DNA from: Streptomyces sp. Tue 6430
GTDB taxonomy: Bacteria > Actinomycetota > Actinomycetes > Streptomycetales > Streptomycetaceae
DNA: 64,000 bases
Assembly (NCBI GenBank): GCA_021568835.1
Contig: JAKGSH010000002.1
Coordinates: forward strand, 310,001-374,000
Direction of reading: 5' to 3'
This document shows, piece by piece, positions 54,427 to 63,264 of this stretch (position 1 is its first letter; each line of letters opens with the position of its first letter). A program made the position numbers and the translations under genes. The notes under the pieces were generated by a model. That model was not told the origin of the DNA. It saw only the letters and a list, made by a program, of their open reading frames with translations, and ran no database searches.

Positions 54427-55506
54427 TCACCGGAAGCGGCCCACCGCCAGGCCCTCGCCGTCGAGTCGCACCGAGAGGACGAATCCGTAGTAGTGGGTGG
54501 CACCGATCCCGGTGACGTACTCCCGGACCTCGTCGCCGAGCGGGCCGGTGAGCTGCTGCTCCTCGTCGCGGGGCGCGAAGGCCGGCCAGCGCGGGGGAGT
54601 GGAGGGCCGCAGCAGCAGCCGCCCGAAGACCCCCAGGCGCCGCAGTTCGGCCTCCAGCTCCGGGACGAAGAACGGCCCGTGCTCGTCCCCGTAGGCCGCG
54701 GCCTGCAGCAGCGCCTCACCTTCCCGGGTGAGCAGCCCGGGGACCTGGCGCAGGAGTTCCCAGAAGAACTCCAGACCGTCCAGCCCCGCCTCGCCGGCCA
54801 GCCAGCCGAGCGAGCCACGGCGCAGCGGGAGACAGGGCGGGTTGGAGACGACCAGGTCGAACCGGGAGTCCAGCGACAGGGACATGATGTCCCCCTCGAC
54901 GGCGGTCAGCCGGTCCGCCAGCCCGTTGATGTGGGCGTTGACCGTCGCGGCCGCCGTGCACTCCGGATTGACGTCGACCGACAGCACCTCGGCGCCGTTG
55001 CGGGCCGCCGACAGTCCGAGGATGCCGGTGCCGCATCCCAGGTCCAGGGCCGACCGGGCACCGCGGCGCGCCGCCACCAGCCGGGAGAGCGTCATCGAGT
55101 CGGTGCCGACCCAGGGCGCGTACGAGCCCGTGTCCCGTCCCGCCGCCCGCCAGGCGGCCAGCAGCGACATGCCGTCCCCGCGGACCAGGCAGTAGTCGGC
55201 CGACACCTTCCCGGACTCCTCGGAGAGGACCCGGGTGCGGAGCAGAAGGTCGAGCAGGGGTCCGGGGACCTCCGAGCGGACGTCGGACTCCGCCACCCGC
55301 TCCCCGAAGACGAACAGGGAGGACAGGACGGACTCGGCGGCCAGGGTGGTGGAGATCGCCGCCAGGGTCTCGGGGTTCCGCCACGGCGCCAGCTCACCGA
55401 GCCAGTCCCCGGCGAGCGTGAGCAGATCGTGCTGCGGGAGCGTGAGAAGCCTCTGCAGCCCGGCACCCGCGAAATCGTCGCCGGAAATCCCATCCACGGA
55501 AATCAT
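54427..55506 (-). CDS. ptmD: PtmD: SAM-dependent N-methyltransferase
   Basis: 359 residues. An N-terminal helical region is followed by a Rossmann methyltransferase core: motif I ALDLGCGTGILGLSAA and the NPPY-like LVVSNPPCLPL typical of HemK/PrmC-type N-methyltransferases. Reported mutants point to N-methylation in the dimethylurea unit. ATG 55506 sits behind GGAGGAG at ideal spacing. It is 58 bp downstream of ptmC and probably on the same transcript. Confidence 0.9.
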   Translation of the reverse strand: MISVDGISGDDFAGAGLQRLLTLPQHDLLTLAGDWLGELAPWRNPETLAAISTTLAAESVLSSLFVFGERVAESDVRSEVPGPLLDLLLRTRVLSEESGKVSADYCLVRGDGMSLLAAWRAAGRDTGSYAPWVGTDSMTLSRLVAARRGARSALDLGCGTGILGLSAARNGAEVLSVDVNPECTAAATVNAHINGLADRLTAVEGDIMSLSLDSRFDLVVSNPPCLPLRRGSLGWLAGEAGLDGLEFFWELLRQVPGLLTREGEALLQAAAYGDEHGPFFVPELEAELRRLGVFGRLLLRPSTPPRWPAFAPRDEEQQLTGPLGDEVREYVTGIGATHYYGFVLSVRLDGEGLAVGRFR

Positions 55507-55564
55507 TACGTCTCCTCCAGGCCTCGGTATGCTCTGGTCTTCTGGCATTCCGCCGCCCACGGGA

Positions 55565-56716
55565 TCAGCGGGGTGACGGTTCCCCGGCCGGCTGCTCGAA
55601 GACCGGCGTGAACGCCGATTTCAACTCTCGTAGCCGTTCCAGAGCGCGGGGTCCGGCGTACGGGGCACAGCGCGCGATTTCCTGCTCGGAGATGCCGCCG
55701 AACAGATAGAGGTTGACCACGTCGATCGGTCCGGTGCAGCTCTTGCAATACGGAAAGCGCGGCCGGGGCTGCATGAACATATCGTAGTGCTGGTGTTTCC
55801 CGAACTGTTCGTGGATGAGTTCGGGATTCTCCTTTATGTTGCCCATGGGTTTGAGCCAGGCGTACGGGCAGCAGGAGACGTCTCCCTGTCCGAACAGTTG
55901 CACCATGGTCGCCGTCGCGTAACACCGCAGGGTACGGACGCCGGTGCGCAGTTGATTCCCGATGTGTTCCACGAAGGCCCGCGGGGGAAGCACCGCGGAC
56001 AGTTCGTCGTAACGCTCGAGGAGTGGCGCGAAATGGTCGCCGAGGGGTGGTGTGTGGGTGGTCTTGGTCTCGCCGCGCACCGGGAAGAAGTAGAGCATCA
56101 CGCCGCGTCCGTACCGTTCGAGCAGGAACTCGGCGAAGTCCGCCTGGCCGGTGGCGTTGAGGTCGCTGATCACCGACTGGATCTCGACGGGGATGCCCAG
56201 CTCCACCGCGTGGTCCAGGTGCCGCATGATGACGTCGAAGAGCCGGTGCTGCTTCGGCGGCAGCCGGTGGCCGTTCATCTCCAGCGTGTGGCCGTCGAGG
56301 GAGAGGCACAGCTGGACGTTGCCCAGCGCGGCGAGCGCCTCCAGCCGGGGCGGCGTCAGGAAGACGCCGTTGGTGATGACCTGCACGACCTCGTACTTCT
56401 CACTGCACTCCGCGACGAACTCGGTGGAGCCTTTCAGCCAGAAGAACTCACCGCCGCTCAGGCGCATGATGGGGCTGTCCACCTGACGGTGATAGGCGTC
56501 GAGGATCTCGTGCCAGTCCGCTCGCCGGTCGGTGGTCAGGCGCAGTCGGGCGTCCGGGACCTCCATGAGGAGGTTGAAGTCCTCGGTGAGGCAGTAGGAG
56601 CACCGCATCTGGCAGAGTTGCTCCTCGATGACCATGTCGTTCATCAGGAGTTTGAGACGGTCCTGCCCATCGCGATGCGCGAACATCGCATCACGATAAT
56701 GACTTTTCAGGGCCAT
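55565..56716 (-). CDS. ptmC: PtmC: radical SAM enzyme with C-terminal Cys-rich (SPASM-like) region
   Basis: 383 residues: EEQLCQMRCSYCLTED (CxxxCxxC near residue 39), SGGEFFW SAM-binding loop, and auxiliary-cluster cysteines in DVSCCPYAW, YCKSCTG and IARCAPY. There is no B12 domain, unlike PtmH/L/M. The family (SPASM/twitch) does H-atom abstraction on unactivated carbons. In pactamycin it is a candidate for carbocycle formation from the aminosugar, or dehydrogenation; this is inference from cluster context. Confidence 0.9.
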   Translation of the reverse strand: MALKSHYRDAMFAHRDGQDRLKLLMNDMVIEEQLCQMRCSYCLTEDFNLLMEVPDARLRLTTDRRADWHEILDAYHRQVDSPIMRLSGGEFFWLKGSTEFVAECSEKYEVVQVITNGVFLTPPRLEALAALGNVQLCLSLDGHTLEMNGHRLPPKQHRLFDVIMRHLDHAVELGIPVEIQSVISDLNATGQADFAEFLLERYGRGVMLYFFPVRGETKTTHTPPLGDHFAPLLERYDELSAVLPPRAFVEHIGNQLRTGVRTLRCYATATMVQLFGQGDVSCCPYAWLKPMGNIKENPELIHEQFGKHQHYDMFMQPRPRFPYCKSCTGPIDVVNLYLFGGISEQEIARCAPYAGPRALERLRELKSAFTPVFEQPAGEPSPR

Positions 56717-56770
56717 GCCTTATCACCGCACCCAGGTCGTATTCGCGCATGACTCTTCCGTTGGGCAACG

Positions 56771-56800
56771 ATCCTAAGTTCACCTCGAAGGCAGGGTCAA
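56771..56800 (-). promoter_or_regulatory. Sigma70-type promoter for ptmC-ptmD
   Basis: On the minus strand TTGACC (56795-56800) and TAGGAT (56771-56776) are separated by 18 bp, close to the streptomycete housekeeping consensus, and lie 55 bp upstream of the ptmC start. Confidence 0.7.
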
Positions 56801-56960
56801 TGAGGGCTGCCGGGGGCGATGCCGTTCGGCCGGAACTCGACTTGATCCGGCCTGAGGATGGCTCATATCCGCCTGCTGACTGACCCGTTGCGACCGGGTA
56901 GCGTTACGCCCCACGTACTCGCCAAATCCGCAGACCTGCAACGGGAGTAAGGACGGCAGT

Positions 56961-58666
56961 ATGCTCGCTCTGGGGCTCGGCGGTTCCAACCACGACTTCT
57001 CGGCCTGCCTCGTCGAGAACGGTGAGATCGCCGTCGGTATTGAAGAAGAGCGGCTGACCCGCCGCAAATACGCGGTCAATGTGAATTCTCTGGCCAACCA
57101 GTGCTGGCGGTACTGCCTGACGACCAAGGGGGTCCGTCTCGCCGAGGTGGACGCGATCGTCGCGGACGACACCCTGCTGCCCAGCTGCTATTTCCCGTTC
57201 CGCAGCCGGACGACGCTCATCCACCACCACATGGCGCACGCCGCCAGCGCTTTCCTTCCCTCGCCCTTCCCCGAGGCAGCGGTCCTCGTGGTCGACGGGG
57301 CCGGCAGCCTGTTCGAGGGCCAGGGCGTCGAGACCATGACCATGTCGGTCGGCAACGGCACGGAGATCACCGAGATCTCCAAGGTGTACGGGACCAACTG
57401 GAGCACCGACGGCCTGCGGGAGACCCGGGTCTACCAGGCCGGTGACAGCGACCACTCGCTGGGCTTCATGTACAAGGCGGTCAGCAGGGCCATCGGCTTC
57501 ACCCTCTACGAGGAGGGCCCCTGGTACCTGACCGAGGACGGCAAGACCATGGGGCTGGCACCCTACGGGACCGACCGCTACCGGGCGGAGTTCCGGCGCC
57601 ACCTCGACCTGCTGCCGGAGGGCCGGTTCGAGCTGCACCTGAAGGACGGCGGACTGCTGCACTTCGTCGAGCACGCCCTGGACGGACTCGAGGGGGACGA
57701 GCGCTTCGCGCGCGGCGCCGATCTCGCCTGGGCCGCCCAGGACCTGCTGGAGACCGCGGTCCTGCACGCCGCCGACTGGCTGCACCGGGAGACCGGCCTC
57801 ACCCGCCTGTGCCTGGCCGGCGGTGTCGTCCTCAACTCGGTCGCCAACGGCAAGATCCTGCGGAACACGCCGTTCACCGACGTCTTCGCCCAGCCCGCCG
57901 CGGGCGACAACGGCTGCGCGGTCGGCTGCGCCTACTACGGCTACCACGTCCTCGGCGAGCAGCCGCGGCCGCGTGGACCGAAGGCCCCGCGCACGGCCCC
58001 CGGCCGCAGCGCCACACCTACCTCGGCCGCCGGTACGGCACCGAGGAGATCCAGCGCGCGCTCGACGCCTCGGGTCTGCCCCACCGGCGTGTGGAGCGGC
58101 CGGCCCGGCTGGCCGCCGGCCTGCTGCCGCAGGGCGCGCTCATCGGCTGGTTCACCGGAGGCTCGGAGTTCGGACCGCGCGCCCTCGGCCACCGCAGCAT
58201 CCTCGCCGACCCCCGCCGCGCGGAGATGAAGGACATCCTCAACAGCAAGGTCAAGCACCGCGAGGCGTTCCGTCCGTTCGCCCCCGCCGTCCTGGCCGAC
58301 CGGGCCTCCGAGTACTTCGAGCTCGACATCGAGTCGCCGTACATGCTGATCGTCGCGCCGGTGCGGGACGACAAGCGCCAGGAGGTGCCGGCCATCACCC
58401 ACGTGGACGGAACGGCGCGGGTCCAGACGCTGACGCCGGAGGCGAACGGCACCTTCTACGAACTGGTGGAACGGTTCGGCGAGCTCACCTCCGTGCCCGT
58501 GGTGCTCAACACCTCCTTCAACGACCGCGGTGAGCCGATCGTGGAGACCCCCGAGCAGGCGCTGGCCTTCTTCGGGCCGAGCCGGCTCGACTATCTCTTC
58601 CTGGAGGACTTCGTGGTGGCGCACAGCGCGACGGACCTCGACACGGTGACGGAGGCGGGCGCGTGA
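56961..58666 (+). CDS. ptmB: PtmB: NodU/CmcH-type carbamoyltransferase (frameshift near 57980)
   Basis: About 568 residues when one base is restored near 57980. The Kae1-like N-terminal domain contains the metal-binding HHHMAHAASAF and CLAGGVVLNSVANG. The C-terminal domain includes GSEFGPRALGHRSILADPR and VVLNTSFNDRGEPIVE. The family transfers a carbamoyl group from carbamoyl phosphate via carbamoyl-AMP. In pactamycin it supplies the urea carbonyl that PtmD later methylates. Its stop overlaps the GTG of ptmA. Confidence 0.92.
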
Positions 58667-59862
58667 CGGGCGACCCGGGGATGCGGTACGAGACCTGGCG
58701 GGCCCTCGCGCTGTGGGGTGAGGAAGAGGAGGCTGCCGCCCTGGAGGTGATCCGGTCACGGTCGCTGTTCCGTTACTACGGGCCGGACCTGCGCCACCGG
58801 ACCGACCTGTTCGAGGCCGCGTTCTCCGAGGCCGCGGGGGTTCCGCACACCGTCGCCGTGTCGTCGGGCACCGCCGCGCTCACCGCCGCGATGATCGGTC
58901 TCGGGATCCCGGCCGGGGCCGAGGTGATCGTGCCCGCCGTGACCTTCGTCGGCAGCGTCGGCGCCGTCGTCGCCGCCCGCGGCATCCCCGTCTTCGCCGA
59001 GGTCGACGACTCGCTGACCCTGGACCCCGCGCTGCTGGAGGAGCGGATCACCGAGCGGACCTGGGGTGTCATGCCGGTGCACCTCAACAACGTCGCCGCC
59101 GACATGGAGCCGATCCTGGAGGTCGCGCGGCGGCACGGACTGCGGGTGATCGAGGACGCGGCCCAGGCCGCCGGCGTCCGTTACGGGGGGCGGCCCGTCG
59201 GCAGCCTCGGCGACGCGGGCGCGTTCAGCTTCCAGCTCGACAAGAACATCACCGCCGGCGAGGGCGGCGCGGTCACCACGACCGATGCCGACGTGTACGA
59301 CCGGGTGGCCCGGTACCAGGACCAGGGCGGCCAGTTCACCACCTCCAAGGGCGCGACGCGCGGAACCGGCGACAGCCCGCCGTTCGTCGGCGTCAACCTG
59401 CGCATGACCGAGCTGACCGCGGCCGTCCTGTCCGCGCAGCTCCCCCGGCTGGTCCCCATGTGCCGGCGTCTGCGGGACGTGGCACGCCATGTGCGCGGCG
59501 AGATCGCCGACCTGCCGGTCCGCTGGCGGAGGCTGCCGGACGAGGAGGGATCGGGCGGCGATCTCACGCTGTTCCTCGACTCCCGTCTCCAGGCGCGTGC
59601 CTTCGTCGCCGACCTGAACGCCGCCGGCGTCCCGGCGCACACCATGTACCAGGGGCAGCCGGTCACGGCCAACCGCGCCGTACGGGAGGGGCGGACCCCC
59701 TGGGGCGTGGAGTGGGAGCGCCCCCCGCGCCACCGGATCAGCGAGGGACTCCTCGGCCGCTCCGTCACCATCGGTCTGGGCGCCGCCATGACCGACGAGG
59801 ACGTCGACGCCGTCGTCACCGCCTTCCGCAAGAGCTACCAGGACGTCACCGGGACCGGCTGA
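58663..59862 (+). CDS. ptmA: PtmA/PctC: DegT/DnrJ-type PLP aminotransferase
   Basis: 399 residues: VSSGTAALTAAMIGLGI cofactor loop, VIEDAAQAAG, and PLP lysine in FSFQLDKNITAGEGG. The pct homologue PctC is reported to aminate the keto-sugar made by the PtmN-type dehydrogenase. The GTG at 58663 is coupled to ptmB; an internal ATG six codons later is possible. It is the right-most pactamycin gene I recognise. Confidence 0.92.
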   Translation: MTGDPGMRYETWRALALWGEEEEAAALEVIRSRSLFRYYGPDLRHRTDLFEAAFSEAAGVPHTVAVSSGTAALTAAMIGLGIPAGAEVIVPAVTFVGSVGAVVAARGIPVFAEVDDSLTLDPALLEERITERTWGVMPVHLNNVAADMEPILEVARRHGLRVIEDAAQAAGVRYGGRPVGSLGDAGAFSFQLDKNITAGEGGAVTTTDADVYDRVARYQDQGGQFTTSKGATRGTGDSPPFVGVNLRMTELTAAVLSAQLPRLVPMCRRLRDVARHVRGEIADLPVRWRRLPDEEGSGGDLTLFLDSRLQARAFVADLNAAGVPAHTMYQGQPVTANRAVREGRTPWGVEWERPPRHRISEGLLGRSVTIGLGAAMTDEDVDAVVTAFRKSYQDVTGTG

Positions 59863-59948
59863 ACGATCCCGTCCGACCGAACCGTCCGACCGATGTGACC
59901 GACCGATCCGACCGACCGTCACCGACACGAGCGGAGCGACGCGCCGAC

Positions 59949-60437
59949 ATGTCCCTGTACGACATACCCGTCCGCACACTCGCCGGGGAGCCCGGTGACC
60001 TGAGCCCCTACCGGGGCAAGGTCCTTCTCGTGGTGAACGTGGCCTCGCAGTGCGGGCGCACACCGCAGTACGCGGCGCTCGAGGAACTGCACCGGCGCTA
60101 CGGACCCCGCGGGTTCGCCGTCCTGGGCTTCCCCTGCAACCAGTTCGGGCAGCAGGAACCGGGCAGCCCCGAGGAGATCCAGGAGTTCTGCTCGACCACG
60201 TACGACGTCACCTTCCCCCTCTTCGAGAAGGTGGACGTGAACGGCGCGCGACGGCACCCGGTCTACGAGATCCTCACCGCCGCCCACGACGAACGCGGGG
60301 TGGCCGGGGACGTCGAGTGGAACTTCGAGAAGTTCCTCGTCTCGCCCGACGGTGTGGTGGCCCATCGCATCGGGTCACGCGTCAAGCCGGACGCCCCCGA
60401 CGTCATCGCCCGGATCGAAGCACTGCTGCCGTCCTGA
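59949..60437 (+). CDS. Glutathione peroxidase-family thiol peroxidase
   Basis: 162 residues: catalytic Cys (Sec position) in NVASQCGRTPQYAAL, Gln in FPCNQFGQQEPG and Trp in VEWNFEKFLV complete the catalytic tetrad region. It probably uses thioredoxin, as bacterial members do. It follows ptmA after an 86-bp gap filled with degenerate CCGACCGATC repeats. It is probably outside the pathway, but it could protect against peroxide. Confidence 0.9.
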   Translation: MSLYDIPVRTLAGEPGDLSPYRGKVLLVVNVASQCGRTPQYAALEELHRRYGPRGFAVLGFPCNQFGQQEPGSPEEIQEFCSTTYDVTFPLFEKVDVNGARRHPVYEILTAAHDERGVAGDVEWNFEKFLVSPDGVVAHRIGSRVKPDAPDVIARIEALLPS

Positions 60438-60479
60438 TCACCGCCCCGCGCCGGGCCGCGCCACGGAGAGCACACATAC

Positions 60480-60590
60480 GTGCGCACCCCCACGCTCGAG
60501 GACCTGCCACTCCCCGGGACGGACCTCGCCGACCATCCCCGTTCCTTCCTCGCCCGTCTGCGCGCCCAGGGACCCGTCCACCGCATCCCG
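60480..60590 (+). pseudogene. 5' remnant of a cytochrome P450 gene
   Basis: GTG 60480 begins about 37 residues (...LADHPRSFLARLRAQGPVHR...) that look like the N-terminus of an actinobacterial P450 (the FLARLRAQGPVHR meander). The similarity stops abruptly near 60590 and the frame runs into unrelated sequence leading to the sortase gene. None of the I-helix, ExxR or Cys-ligand motifs follow. It is a truncated gene left at a deletion or rearrangement junction. Confidence 0.65.
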
Positions 60591-60658
60591 ACGCGGCGGA
60601 CTCCGGGAAGGTCTGGCCGCCCGTCGCCTGCAGACTCGGAGAGACTGACGGCCGATCC

Positions 60659-61563
60659 GTGCGTTCCTCGCGCAGGGGCGGTCGATCCTCCGCAGCGGCC
60701 GCCGCGGTCGTCGCCGTCGTCCTGGCGGCGCTGCTGGTCTGGTCGCTGTGGCCGTCCGGGGCCTCGGTGCCGTCGGACTTCGGTGCCCGGCCGCAGGCCC
60801 AGGAACCCACGGCCGGGCACGCGTCCGGGACCCACGACGGCGGACCGGGCGAGGCGGAGGACGCGTCCGGCCCCGCACCCGAGCCGACGGCGCTGCGCGT
60901 CCTCCGGGTCTCCCTGGACGCCCGGGTCCTGAGCGTCGGCGTCGCGGACGACGGCACGGTGGAGATCCCCGGCGACGTCGGGCAGGCCGGCTGGTACCGC
61001 TACGGCCCCGCGCCGGGCGCGCGGGCCGGATCCGCCGTCCTCGTCGGCCATGTGGACGACCGTACCGGCCGCCTGGGCGCCTTCGCCGAGCCGTACGGGG
61101 CTCGCAAGGGCGACGCCGTCACCGTCGCCCGCCGGGACGCGCCCCCGTCCGGTACGAGGTGACGGCGCGCGAGGTGGTCGACAGGGACAGGCTCCCCGAG
61201 GAGGTGTTCCGGCGTCACGGACGGCCGGTCCTGACCCTGGTCACCTGCGCACCCCCGTACGACCGCGAGCGCGGGGGCTACCAGCGGAACCTGCTGGTGT
61301 ACGCCGTTCCCGTCCAGGAACCGGGCCCCCGCCCCGCAGCTCCCTGGCCCCACTCCGCAGGAGAGCGGCGGGAACCCGCAACCTGTCGCAGAAGACGTGC
61401 ACCCGACCCCCAGACATGCGAATGTGATACACGAAAAAATTTTCGCGTAAATGTTGACGCACTTTACGAGCGGTGGAGACGCTGGAAGTGCCCCTCCTTC
61501 CACCCTCCCGGAAAGCGCAACCGCCATGAACACCACCCGCCTGAACTCTTCACCCGCCTCTGA
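60659..61563 (+). CDS. Class F sortase (frameshift near 61140; C-terminus uncertain)
   Basis: The N-terminal signal anchor is AAAAAVVAVVLAALLVWSLW. An Ala/Gly/Glu-rich linker is followed by the sortase fold with His in LVGHVDDRTG, Cys in VLTLVTCAPPYD and Arg in GGYQRNLLVYA. Class F enzymes are housekeeping transpeptidases of actinobacteria. One base is missing near 61140 (expected ...RRDGAPVRYEV...). After VYAVPV the open frame runs on to 61563, across the next promoter, which is implausible. Another missing base probably hides the true stop near 61430-61450. The GTG 60659 start lacks a good ribosome site. Confidence 0.75.
61432..61459 (+). promoter_or_regulatory. AT-rich palindromic operator with -35, upstream of first universal-stress-like gene
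   Basis: CGAAAAAATTTTCGCGTAA followed by ATGTTGACG. It is nearly the same as 62545-62572 upstream of the second such gene. TTGACG could be the -35; both sites continue, after 17-18 bp, into GACGCTGGA. It is probably bound by the winged-helix protein encoded at 62146-62484. Confidence 0.7.
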
Positions 61564-62047
61564 CGTCGCTCCCTCGGTCGCCCGTCGGCGGTTCCCGGTG
61601 GCCGCGGTGCTGGCCGACCGTCTGGATGACACCGCCGTCGTGGACGTGGCCGTCCGGCTCGCCGCCGCGCGTGGCGCACCGCTGCTGCTGATCGCGGTCC
61701 TGCCTCCGCCGCCGCCCAGGGCCAAGAGCGTGTGCCCGGACTCGGTGGTGGCCCGCGCGGTGCTGGGGCGGGCCATGCCGCGTCTGGCCCGCGCGGGGAT
61801 CGCCCACCAGGCGGCCGTCTGTCACCGCCCTGCTGTTCGCGGAGGCGGGCGGCTGCACGCGGCGAAGGCCCTGCTGGACACGGCGGTCCTGCACGGCTGC
61901 TCGCTGCTGGTGGTCTCGCGCAGCGGGCCGACGGGTCTGGACGCCTGCACGGTGATGGAGGCCGCCGCCATCCGCGGCGGCCCGTTCGTCCACGCGGCCT
62001 CGCCGGTGCCCTGGGCGCCGCTGGCCGCACCCTGCCCCGGCCGCTGA
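61526..62047 (+). CDS. Universal stress protein-like
   Basis: 173 residues with an alpha/beta USP-like pattern: VVDVAVRLAAARGAPLLLIA, a central helix, then HGCSLLVVSRSG and a final RGGPFVHA strand. The classic ATP-binding GxxGxxxxG(S/T) is not complete. It is a paralogue of the gene at 62644 and shares its promoter and operator. Its role may be a stress response together with the downstream TerC protein. ATG 61526 follows GGAAAG. Confidence 0.7.
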   Translation: MNTTRLNSSPASDVAPSVARRRFPVAAVLADRLDDTAVVDVAVRLAAARGAPLLLIAVLPPPPPRAKSVCPDSVVARAVLGRAMPRLARAGIAHQAAVCHRPAVRGGGRLHAAKALLDTAVLHGCSLLVVSRSGPTGLDACTVMEAAAIRGGPFVHAASPVPWAPLAAPCPGR

Positions 62048-62063
62048 GGCTCGGGCAAGGGAT

Positions 62064-62102
62064 CGGTCCCGGCCGCCCCACGGGGAGGGGTGGCCGGGAC
62101 CG
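62064..62102. terminator. Hairpin between convergent USP-like and regulator genes
   Basis: CGGTCCCGGCC (62064-62074) pairs with GGCCGGGACCG (62092-62102), with extra G-C pairing inside, between stops at 62047 and 62146. Confidence 0.85.
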
Positions 62103-62145
62103 GCTGCTGTACACCCTGGCGCCGCCACGCTCGGGCGGGGCCGGT

Positions 62146-62484
62146 TTACGAGGCGGCGCGTTCGCGGTCGTCGGCGGGGGTGTCCTCGCGGTGCAGGAAG
62201 GTGGCCAGGAGGTCGCCGACGGGGTGGTCCGCCTCGCTGGGGTGACGCAGGGCGACGGTGGGATCGATGGTGTAGCGGTTGCGGCGGCCGACGCGCTCGC
62301 GGGTGAGGTATCCCGCCGCTTCGAGGTCGGCAACGATCAGCTGGACGGCGCGTTCGGTGATGCCGGTGGCGTCGGCGACGTCGCGCCCGCGCGCTTCAGG
62401 GTCGCGGGCGAGGGCGATCAGGACCCGGGCGTGGTTGGTCAGGAAGGTCCACTGATCGCCGCGCGGGCTGGAGGGCTGGCTCAT
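62146..62484 (-). CDS. Small winged-helix (MarR/ArsR-like) regulator
   Basis: 112 residues: NHARVLIALARDPEARGRDV, ITERAVQLIVADLEAAGYLT recognition helices and a wing RVGRRNRYTID. There is no metal-binding Cys. Start candidates are ATG 62484, 62493 and 62496; I list the innermost. Palindromes in front of the gene (CGAAG-N4-CTTCG, TTTCGCGAAA) and the shared operator at the two USP-like genes suggest it represses itself and both neighbours. Confidence 0.82.
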   Translation of the reverse strand: MSQPSSPRGDQWTFLTNHARVLIALARDPEARGRDVADATGITERAVQLIVADLEAAGYLTRERVGRRNRYTIDPTVALRHPSEADHPVGDLLATFLHREDTPADDRERAAS

Positions 62485-62497
62485 GGTCTTCATCATA

Positions 62498-62572
62498 CGA
62501 AGCCGACTTCGCATAACCAACATCATTTCGCGAAAAATAATTGCCGAAAAAATTTTCGCGTAATGCTTGACG
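62498..62572. promoter_or_regulatory. Operator cluster between regulator and second USP-like gene
   Basis: Three symmetric elements lie in the divergent gap: CGAAG-CCGA-CTTCG (62498-62511), TTTCGCGAAA (62526-62535) and CGAAAAAATTTTCGCGTAAT (62545-62564) followed by GCTTGACG. The last repeats the element at 61432-61459. This AT-rich island stands out in a >70% GC context. Confidence 0.72.
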
Positions 62573-62643
62573 TGAATCAGGGGGCCAGGTGACGCTGGAC
62601 ACATCCCCACCGCCCTCTTCGCCCCCGCTGAAAGGGGGTCACG

Positions 62644-63264
62644 ATGTCCTCCCGGACCTCCACCCTGACCCTGACTCGCCAGGCGGAAATCGGATCTCCG
62701 GTGCTGCTGCTGTCCCTGCCGCACCCGGTCACCGCGCTGGTGACCAACCGCTCCGACGACTTGGCCGTGGTCGACGCTGCGGTCCGGCTGGCCGCACCGC
62801 GCAAGGCGCCGGTGCTGCTGGTCGCTGTCCTGCCCGCCCGGCGGCAGATTCCGGAGCGTGCCCGCGTGGACGCGCAGGCGGCCCGGGTGTTTCTGGCCCG
62901 TGTGCTGCCCCGGCTGCGTGCTGCCGGGGTCGGCTACATCCCCGTCGCCCATCGCGTCCCAGCCGATGGCGGCGGACAGATGCGGCTGCGGGCCGCGAGC
63001 GGGGTGCTCGCGTTGGCCGCACGTCATCACTCCCCGCTGGTGGTGGCCTCCAGCCGGGGACCGGCCGGCCTGGACGTGCACAGCCTGATCGAAGCCTCCG
63101 CCGTACGCGGCGGGCCCTTCGTCTACGCCGTCGCCCGCACCCGCCGGACGGTCCCCGTCGCCGGCGCCGGTCTGGGCCCGGCCGACCTGTCGCCCGCCGG
63201 GGTCCGCAACATGTGGGCGCTCGCCCAGCGCCGCCTGTCCGCCACCCGCCCCGTGGAGGCGTGA
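62644..63264 (+). CDS. Universal stress protein-like, paralogue of 61526-62047
   Basis: 206 residues. VTNRSDDLAVVDAAVRLAAP, HSPLVVASSRGPAGLDVHSL and RGGPFVYAVA parallel the first copy closely, with an extra ~30-residue C-terminal tail. ATG 62644 follows AAAGGGGG. The stop overlaps the next small gene (TGATG). Control is by the shared operator 5' of the gene. Confidence 0.75.
   Translation: MSSRTSTLTLTRQAEIGSPVLLLSLPHPVTALVTNRSDDLAVVDAAVRLAAPRKAPVLLVAVLPARRQIPERARVDAQAARVFLARVLPRLRAAGVGYIPVAHRVPADGGGQMRLRAASGVLALAARHHSPLVVASSRGPAGLDVHSLIEASAVRGGPFVYAVARTRRTVPVAGAGLGPADLSPAGVRNMWALAQRRLSATRPVEA

Noticed and set aside
59863..59948. CCGACCGATC-like repeats between ptmA and the peroxidase gene as an attachment site
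   Set aside because: Degenerate, short, unpaired with a second copy elsewhere, and no integrase or tRNA gene is nearby.
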